Below, piece after piece: positions 56,905 to 64,000 of a stretch of 64,000 nucleotides of DNA. This stretch comes from Okapia johnstoni (lineage: Eukaryota; Chordata; Mammalia; Artiodactyla; Giraffidae): the NCBI GenBank assembly GCA_024291935.2, contig CM044316.1:78074501-78138500 (forward strand). The letters run 5' to 3'. The notes under the pieces are model-generated. The model saw nothing but the letters and a program-made list of their open reading frames with translations, had not been told where the DNA came from and did not search any database. A program made the position numbers and the translations under genes. The first letter of the stretch is position 1. Every line of letters begins with the position of its first letter.

Positions 56905-57165
56905 TTCAAAAACCATTTATTGAGCCCTTTGCATGATTTATGTACTTTGCCAGAAGTTGGGGATAAAATAGTGAGTAAGATACCTATATTCTCCCTTTTC
57001 AGAACTTTCAGACAATGAAAAAATCAAACTTGTAAACTGGCAATTACAGTTCAATGTAATAGCTACTCTATTGGGAAGTAAGTGATTCTGTGGGGTCTCT
57101 TAACCAATACATTGAAGGAAGGAGAAGCCTCCTCAAGGAGAATCTCAACAGAGGACTAATTCATC
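56905..57165 (-). mobile_element. L2-type LINE 3' fragment, minus strand
   Basis: CATTTATTGAGCCCTTTGCA, GCCAGAAGTTGGGGATAAAA, TAGTGAGTAAGATACC, CAATTACAGTTCAATGTAAT and GGAAGGAGAAGCCTCCTC resemble antisense L2 3' end ('tttattgagcacctactatg', 'ctggggatacaa.ggtgagcaa', 'tgtaattacaa'). Confidence 0.55.
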
Positions 57166-57712
57166 ATTTATTCCTCTTTAGGAGTTTCTCACTTTATGTA
57201 GAATTAAGATGTTTCTCAAGTCTTCCCAACCTTTAGTTTTCTTTTTCATTGTATCCTTGAACATGCCTTAGACTTTAGTCTATCTTTACTAATCAGTCTC
57301 CACCTCTGATCTTAATTCTCATCCTCCACTTGTGTAGTATTTATTTCTGCATATTTTATAATATTATAGTTTATTGTTTCCATGCCTTTTTCCAGCCAAG
57401 AAGGCAAGAATTGATCTTTATGTTCCTTCTCAATCCTCCACTTAATGAATTCTATGCCCTGTAATAACCCAGAGTGTGCCGTGTCTAGAACAGAAGTCTC
57501 TGATGGAATTGAAGTGATTTAAAAAAAAAATGCTTTAAAAAGCATTTTTAAAATTCATTTACTTAGAGAATTGATTAATTATCTACTGTGTGCAGGAAAA
57601 AGAGAACAAAAGTGAACATCCATAATGAATAAACACTTCTAGTAGTAGAGATCAGACATATTTCCAAATAGGCTCAGTTAAAAGAGTTAGCTTAGGAATC
57701 AATTCTTATGTT
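57166..57712. other. Unassigned sequence with a short perfect hairpin
   Basis: AAAAATGCTT (57526-57535) and AAGCATTTTT (57540-57549) are perfect 10-bp arms around a 4-base loop. The stretch at 57360-57475 may be another weak L2 3' end on the plus strand. No gene. Confidence 0.45.
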
Positions 57713-58205
57713 CAGCGAGTGTTTATGAATGCCTACTATGTGCCAATCCCTGTTGTCATAGAGCTTAACATTTTAAGTGGGGGATAATGACGAGTAACCA
57801 AGTAAGTGAATGTGATTTCAGATAATGATAAGATGCTGATAAACAATACAATCAAGTAATGGCGTAGAAGATAAATGAAAGGGTTCTGGCAGTTTGGGGC
57901 ATCAGGGAAGGCCTCTATGAATAGGTGTCATTTGAAGTGAGATGAACACAGTGAGAAAGAGCCAGTCATGGGATGATCAGAGAAGGGACCCCTAAGTGAA
58001 GGCGGCAGCAAGTACAAGAAATGCATTTGACCTCTTTGAGGAAAGTCAAGAAATATAGTTAGGCTGATGATCAGTATCCAGGGAAAGAGTGGTTTGAAAG
58101 TTAAGCTGAAGCAGAAGGAAGGGGTCAGATCATTATCACATCTTGTAGGTCATTGTAAGGAGTCTGAGTTGTATTTTAAATGTAATGAGTGTATGGCTAT
58201 GGTCT
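57713..58205 (-). mobile_element. L2-type LINE 3' fragment, minus strand
   Basis: CAGCGAGTGTTTATGAATGC, CTACTATGTGCCAATCCCTG, GATAATGATAAGATGCTGAT, CAGGGAAGGCCTCTATGA, TGTCATTTGAAGTGAGATGA and TAGGTCATTGTAAGGAGTCT are well-preserved antisense L2 blocks ('gcctactatgtgccaggcactg', 'cagggaaggcctcact', 'taggccattgtaaggact'). It is the clearest of the L2-type matches. Confidence 0.65.
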
Positions 58206-58324
58206 TCTTTTCCTTCCTGTCCCAAGGAATCTTCATTTGCTCCAGAAAAGTGTCCAAGTCCGGCTTAGAGACACTATGACCCATGGAGATGGAGTTCCTA
58301 TAGTTCTCGAACATTGCATCCAAG

Positions 58325-58425
58325 CTATTATATATAGAATGGATGAACAACAAGGTTGTATATATCTCAGGAAACTATATTGAGTATCCTGTGATAAATC
58401 ATAATGGAAAAGAATCTGAAGGGAA

Positions 58426-58476
<51 letters not shown>

Positions 58477-58545
58477 ACTGAATCGCTTTGCTGTGCAGCA
58501 ATTAACACAACATTGTAAATCAGCTATACTTCAGTAAAAAGAAAT
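58325..58545 (+). mobile_element. Old L1 3' end interrupted by (TG)n
   Basis: TAGAATGGATGAACAACAAG, CAGGAAACTATATTGAGTAT, CCTGTGATAAATCATAATGG, GACTGAATCGCTTTGCTGTG, AATTAACACAACATTGTAAA and CAGCTATACTTCAGTAAAAA follow the L1 3' UTR through to its end. The internal TATATATGTA-like segment has become a long TG run. Confidence 0.88.
58427..58473. repeat. (TG)n microsatellite within L1
   Basis: About 23 uninterrupted TG units, the longest pure dinucleotide run in the window, grown from the alternating TA/TG segment of the L1 3' UTR. Likely polymorphic. Confidence 0.97.
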
Positions 58546-59273
58546 AACTTGCCACAAAGACAGCCACAAAAATAAATGTCATGAGAAATCACTAAGAGAA
58601 CTTTAAACACATGAGCAGCAAGATATGATTGACACATTAAATAGAAGACTCCACATTCTCTGTGATAAAAATGAGTCTTAGGGAGAGGAAGATGGAGGCA
58701 GGGAGCCCTGGTTGACTGCTGTTACATGGCCCATGAAAATGATGATAGTGCTTTGAACAGGAAGGGTGGGAGAGAAAACAGGGAAATAGAAAAACTGGAG
58801 ATGTACCAGGGAGGTAGATTTCTCAGGAATTCCTGACGGACTAAGTAATGAAAAGTAAATAATAGATGAATTCAGCAATGGCCCTTGATGTCATTAGTAT
58901 TCAGAATAGGAGGAAGCTCTGGACACTGGAGGGGTGGAGGCAAAACTGAGTTCCCCCATATAGTTCATGGTATGAAAACTTAGAGATCTTAGGATGAGCC
59001 TTTTCACTGTTTCAGTACACCTCAGAGGAAATATCTATTTACCCTTGCTAACGCTATGGAGAATAATTAGAGTCTTTGCTTTTGCCTGGAATTATATCAA
59101 CTCAGTACTGTAAGACAACTCACACTTAATTAAAAACTTATTTAGTGTAATTTGTGCCATAAAGTAGCTCTCTCAAAATATAGATCCCTTGATGGAGAAT
59201 ATTTAAATATTGATATCCTTGGTGGCAAAAAGTTTAGAACACTTCTACTTAGATCTTTGGTTATTTATGCAAA
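58546..59273. other. Unique sequence, nothing recognised
   Basis: No gene or assignable repeat. Confidence 0.45.
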
Positions 59274-59452
59274 TGCGACCCCAGAGACCCACCAGGCTCC
59301 ACTGTCCATGGAATTTTCCAGGCAAGAATACTGGAGTGGGCTGTCATTTCCTGTTCCAGAGGATCTTCCCGACCAAGGGATCAAACCCACGTCTCTTACA
59401 TCCCCTACATGGATAGGTGGATTCTTTACCTACTGCTCCACTTGGGAATCCA
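59274..59452 (-). mobile_element. Bov-tA SINE lacking part of its tail
   Basis: It starts with ACCCACCAGGCTCCACTGTC preceded by a remnant GACCCCAGAG, so the outer 3' tail (CTCAGTCGTGTCCGACTC) is missing. AAGAATACTGGAGTGGGCTG, CAAGGGATCAAACCCACG and CTCCACTTGGGAATCCACC complete the body and a decayed head. Confidence 0.92.
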
Positions 59453-59834
59453 CCTCACCTGATTTGCTTTCCAGTAACTCTTCACTCTGTTAGCCTTTGT
59501 GTAAAGTAGCAAGGAATGCCAGTGACTCTAAATTAGTCATGTGTGGAGCTTTTCCAGAAGTCCAAAACAAATAGCTTTTATAAAATAATATATTATCATC
59601 CATATTACAGTTTTCAATATTAAATCTAAAAGTTTTTTTTTTAAATGGCCCTTTAAAAAGTACAAATGACCCTTTACCAGAGAATCAATAATAATTCTAT
59701 GCAGTATATTGAAATGTATGTTTCCTCCCAGAAAAATTAGTGTACCACCTTTGAAGTCTCACATATACATATATTTAATATAATTATAAATATATTTTCA
59801 GTGGTGTGAGAATTGCTAGGGGAGTGGCTAGACC
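59453..59834. other. Unique AT-rich sequence, nothing recognised
   Basis: Contains a T10 near 59633-59642. No gene. Confidence 0.45.
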
Positions 59835-59975
59835 AGCACTGTGGTCTGAAGGGGTAATGAAGATTGACCCTGAATTCTAGTGCACTGGCAGCTCTGCCAT
59901 GAAATTTACTATTTGATTCTATTCAAGTCATTTGAATTCTCTTTAATTTCACACCTGCAAAATGGTGCAGCAAGA
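59835..59975 (+). mobile_element. MIR SINE fragment
   Basis: CACTGTGGTCTGAAGGGGTA, GACCCTGAATTCTAGTGC, GGCAGCTCTGCCATGAAATT, ATTCAAGTCATTTGAATTCT and CACACCTGCAAAATGGTG match MIR plus-strand blocks ('tcgaatcccggctctgccactta', 'caagtcacttaa.ctct', 'catctgtaaaatggg'). Confidence 0.6.
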
Positions 59976-61189
59976 AAGTCCTGATGAAATAGGACAAATA
60001 TTAGATCACACAAAACAGATAAAAAGGGAAATGAACAGCCTTGAATGCTAAATTAGAACTTTATATTAAAGATTAAGCAGTGAAATTGGAAACAAAGCCT
60101 TGTGTTTTCTTTAAACATTTTTCTCAGTCACTGTATTGATTTTTTAATATTTATTTTATTTGTTGACTGCTGACTATGTGTCAGGTGTTGGTGGTATGAA
60201 AATTATTTTATGAAATTTTATGTAATGAACACTCAGTTTTGCTGGGGAAATTTTCTTTACTACTGAAAGGGATAATTTTATCCACATCCATTGACTTTTT
60301 ACTTTGTCTTGGTCTTCTGCTATGATATTTTTTGTATACTATTTGAGGGATCCAGAAACTTTTAGCTTCTAGTCAGTAGCTTTCGGAATTTTTACATAGC
60401 TAAGAAAATAATTTTTATTATTCTTTAAAAGAAGCAAAGAAATCATTATTAATGTATATGCAGTGTTAGAATATAGGTAGCTATGCTGCCTTTGAAGTAG
60501 ATTACTTTTTGTACATGAAGAAAAAAAAGACTATTTTTCTAATGTTTGTTGGAAATGTGGATTTTTTCTTGTTTGTTTGAAAAGGAAGAGTTCATGTTTG
60601 TGCAGACTGTCCCTAATATGTAGTGATCTTGTGGGTGCATGGGGGGACCTTATTTAGAAAGTCTGTAGTTTGATAATCATTTTTATTCAGTTTACTTGCA
60701 TTCCTTTTAACACATACTTCCATCATGGAATACATTTCATTTAATGTGAGCGATAGGAAATATAAACTGACAAAACTAGGAACTTGTTCATAAGGAAGCC
60801 GGGGCCTAGTAGATGATGGCCTTGATCATAGTACTGAATTCAGAGAGAAATGCGGATTCCTTCAGTTCAGAGCATGACTACCTCATAGACGGATTTTCAT
60901 CTTACACTTGTTCCCTTTATCAAAACTGATGCAATATCATACCAAACAGCTTTGCATTTATACAGTGCTTTACTTTTTAAAAGCAATATTTCACATCACA
61001 AACATATATCGTGATTCTACAGTAATTGGGTTATAAAGAAAAAAGGCACAATACCTATGTACTGAAAGAATGAATAACATAGTGGGAAACAGGCATATAT
61101 AATTAGGTTAAATTACAATAACCCATTATGAATTTTAGTAAATAATTCTGAATAGGAAAGAGGAAGAGGAAATATGCTAATATTTTATC
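59976..61189. other. Unique AT-rich sequence, nothing firmly recognised
   Basis: Weak MIR/L2-like phrases occur near 60170-60195 (GACTATGTGTCAGGTGTTGG) and 60955-61010, too short to annotate. No gene. Confidence 0.45.
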
Positions 61190-61380
61190 TTGTTTGAGCC
61201 CTCTGATAATTCCTTGTGATCAGTAAGGAAAGCTATCTGCATCTGACCAATGGGGAAACAGCTTAACTTCTCTGGTGGGTGAAGGGCTTTGCTTGAGCTC
61301 AGCAAGGCACTTATTAGTTTAGTTGGAGTCCTCTGATTCTTCAGCTGGCACTCCTTGTACATCATAGTATTCTGGCATAA
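61190..61380 (-). mobile_element. Probable MIR SINE fragment
   Basis: GACCAATGGGGAAACAGC, TTGAGCTCAGCAAGGCACTT and AGTCCTCTGATTCTTCAGCT resemble antisense MIR ('cagatgaggaaactgagg', 'tcacacagctagtaagt', 'ctgactcc'). Weak match. Confidence 0.4.
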
Positions 61381-64000
61381 GATTGTGCTGCTTCTTTCAC
61401 TAATATGTGGCTGGTGCAAAGAAGATGTTAGTTGACAAAAGTTGGCGTGTTAGGAGCTTCCTCTGATGTGAATTCAAATCACATTTTGGAAGGCACTTTT
61501 CAGGCAGTCTCCAAATAAGGCATCCTTGGGTTTTTGCCTTTTTATTAGAAAGGGACAGTGGTTTTCTGTACGGAAACTTAATGAGGTTTTATTCATATTT
61601 AAATATTTGAACAATTGTATTTGCTTATATGGTAAAAGCAAATCTGAGGCATGTGGCTTTTTGGCCAAAAAACAGAACAACAACAAAAAATCCTGGTTCA
61701 GTCAGACCCTAGTTAGATTCAGTAAAGAAGATAGCTGGCAAGGCTAATTTCTGCTTTTCTAGAAAGAAACAGCAGATTTTGATAATTTTCTAATTTTATA
61801 ATAATTCTTGTTGCCTCACAAAGTTGAAAATGTGTTTTCTCATTTAGTATTCTTAAAAGAGCATTTAGGATTAGGTTCCCACCTCCTGAAACAGCAGAAT
61901 GAGTATGAATGAACTTAAATTACACAGTGATAACTATTATATGAACCATGTTGGAAACCTCTTGGGTACTGGCAGCCCATACAATACAAATTATGGAGAA
62001 TAAAGATTTATTTCTAAGCTACTCTTTGATAAACTTTGAGAGTGTGAAAAGGAAGCCAATTGTTTTAGTCTTTTCTATATTGATTATGTTGGAAGTCTAA
62101 CTGAATCAGATAGACATAGTATATACATAAGGAGCTGAACCACAGGGATAATGCAGTTGGACTTTGTTGCAAACTCTGATCTAATTAAGGATTTGTTAAT
62201 TCTTATATAATAAAACTGCTATTATCAAGGACTTTTAACTAAGTGTTAAAAATCACTCTCAGCTGCGACTTGCCATTCGTGGTCTCAGCTAGGAAGCAGT
62301 TTCCTTTTTACAATTTTTTTTTTTTAAGTCTTTCTCTGTAAGCTTTGTAAGTACTTTTCCTTTGATAAAAAGTTTCAGGCATGTGTCTCACTTACGAAGT
62401 GGAAAATTCCTGATACATGAGAAGTAAAAGAGGAAATAGTTCATTTCTACATTTAATGTCCTTTCTCATGAAGTAGAAGACTCCTTTGTTAAAAGAGGAA
62501 CTCATCTTTGTTCTCGGAAGCTAAATAATAGATGTATAAGGAAGACACTGAAAACCTACCCCTTTCTTTCTTAATTCCACCTAAATGGTATCTGCTTTTG
62601 TCACATATTCTCCTACACATTTCCGTGTATTTGTACAAACACATCTTTTTTTCACCACGTTTTTGAAAGTCAGCTTTATAGTTATGTCTTCTAAATTGCA
62701 TTCCAGTAGTGGAGTTGGATTTTTTTTTTTTTGTCAAGACCGATAGATGGATCACTGAGCAGTGCTCATTCTTCTAGCCTTTCCTTTGAGAAATTACCTC
62801 CATACATATATGTCATGAATTTAGTGTCAAGTAATAAAAATAATGGCTTGCCATCCTGTATTATTTACCCTCAGATAACTTCCATCAAATCCACTCACAC
62901 TCACGCCACTTCTTTGTGTCCTGGCAGAAGAAATCCTGAAGGCCGTGTGGGCCCTTGGTGAGTGCACAGTAACTGTATCACCAATGAACTGATTGTGAAT
63001 CCTCCCTTCTCAGGAAAACAGCTGAGACTAACTGCTCCCTCCACTTTAATTTCAATGGTTTCTCCTGAACCCACATTTCCAACACTCATTGAATGTTTTG
63101 ATGACTGGATGGAAATCTTTTCTAGATTCTCCTCCCTACTCTTGGTAGGAAAATGTAGGTGTTACAGAATCCAGTTGAGCACAGCTAGAACACAGTTTTG
63201 CTGAAGGAGACACATGTTGGATGAACCCATCGTTTCAGATTTTTCAGCATTTAAGTTAGTGATGCTGTAATAAATAGCAAGAGAAATAATGATACTGACC
63301 TCAACAAATAAATGATAATTGCTTTGGTCTTCATGATTCATTCCTTTTATGGTTAATTTATTGTTATTTTTTTCTTGCTGCATGACAAACGTTTTATCCT
63401 TATTCCTACACATGAACGTTGAAAGACGTGGAAGTAGTTTCATATATTCTTGATTCTCACAGTGAAATATGCTCAATAATACATCAAAATTCTTAAGCTT
63501 AGGATAAACAACTTTGGAATGAGGATACTGGGTAGCATAATAAAGCCCCAGTGGATCAATTCCTTTCTTACTTTTTTGATAGCCATTTCACTCCTAGTTA
63601 ACTTAGAATAGATGGGAAAACCTAAAAGAGGAAGTTGTGTGGGGTCAGTCTGGCTGAAACAGTCAGCAGAGATCATTAAGTTTTATTGAAGTAGTTTATT
63701 TAGCTAGGGGAATCCAGCTGTCTTTCTCCCACCTTTGTTCCTCATTTATTTCTGACATTCAAATATGTGTTGAATAGGTGAGCCCTCTATTTTCACCCTT
63801 GTTGAATCATCTCAGAAATTTTCAACTTTACTAATGATGAGACAGGCTTTTGACCTAAACAACTTGACTACACTAAGACATATTTGGAATAAGCACTAGT
63901 AATTTAATCAGTAGATGACTAGGAAATATCTGTTTGTGTGACCACATAAAGAACTTTCCAGACTACTCAATATGCAACTGAGCTGAATGCTTAACAGAGC
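61381..64000. other. Unique sequence to the right edge, no gene recognised
   Basis: About 2.6 kb free of assignable repeats apart from T-runs near 62319-62330 and 62720-62732. Open frames at 62731-62961, 62962-63204 and 63162-63476 overlap on both strands without domains. The segment at 62950-63180 has a balanced composition and merits a conservation check. Confidence 0.5.

Overview
The window looks like noncoding nuclear DNA from a ruminant, most likely a bovid. The evidence is its repeat content: Bov-tA tRNA-derived SINEs, BovB (RTE-type) LINEs, ruminant-type L1 3' ends and CHR-type cetartiodactyl SINEs, on top of older pan-mammalian repeats (MIR, L2, L1M, MER20). The species cannot be fixed from the sequence alone. 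I found no protein-coding gene, exon series, functional tRNA/rRNA gene or CRISPR array. Every open frame of any length is either a decayed LINE reading frame, an antisense shadow of a repeat, or a short chance frame in AT-rich DNA. The window reads as intergenic or deep intronic sequence.

Layout. 1-4.5 kb: mostly unique AT-rich DNA with a tiny mariner relic, a MIR and a weak L2. 4.5-9.6 kb: a minus-strand BovB piece, an old L2 carrying a copy of an unassigned ~150-bp element whose inverted second copy lies 2.3 kb away, an L1M 3' end, and a SINE inside a MIR. 10.9-14.9 kb: SINEs and two BovB pieces. 18.4-19.8 kb: a BovB inserted into an L2 with a perfect 10-bp target-site duplication. 20.8-25 kb: several SINEs, one a composite with a doubled head and one between two ~50-bp direct repeats. 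27.5-31.8 kb: two BovBs head to head, one internally deleted and one almost full length (3 kb) but inactivated. 35.2-40.8 kb: two long ancient L2 copies, one on each strand. 43.4-47.6 kb: L1 nest containing a BovB, a composite SINE and a further SINE. 49.4-53.1 kb: CHR SINE and two L1 3' ends, one with an internal tandem duplication and a nested SINE. 54.7-59.5 kb: SINE, MIR, L2, an L1 3' end with an embedded (TG)n, and a truncated SINE. 59.9-64 kb: two MIR pieces and mostly unique DNA.

There is no operon or pathway here. The elements relate by nesting, which gives relative ages (L2, MIR and L1M oldest; BovB and ruminant L1 younger; Bov-tA youngest), and by parasitism, since the Bov-tA SINEs depend on BovB-type machinery. 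All BovB copies here are defective: catalytic residues are replaced, frames are shifted, or only 3' fragments remain. I saw no convincing undescribed biological system. The items most worth checking are the unassigned inverted element pair (6.1/8.6 kb), the long direct repeats around the SINE at 23.3 kb, the internally deleted BovB at 27.5 kb, and the long repeat-free stretches, which could be tested for conserved noncoding elements. Family names rest on recognition of consensus features without a database search, and repeat boundaries are approximate except where target-site duplications are given.
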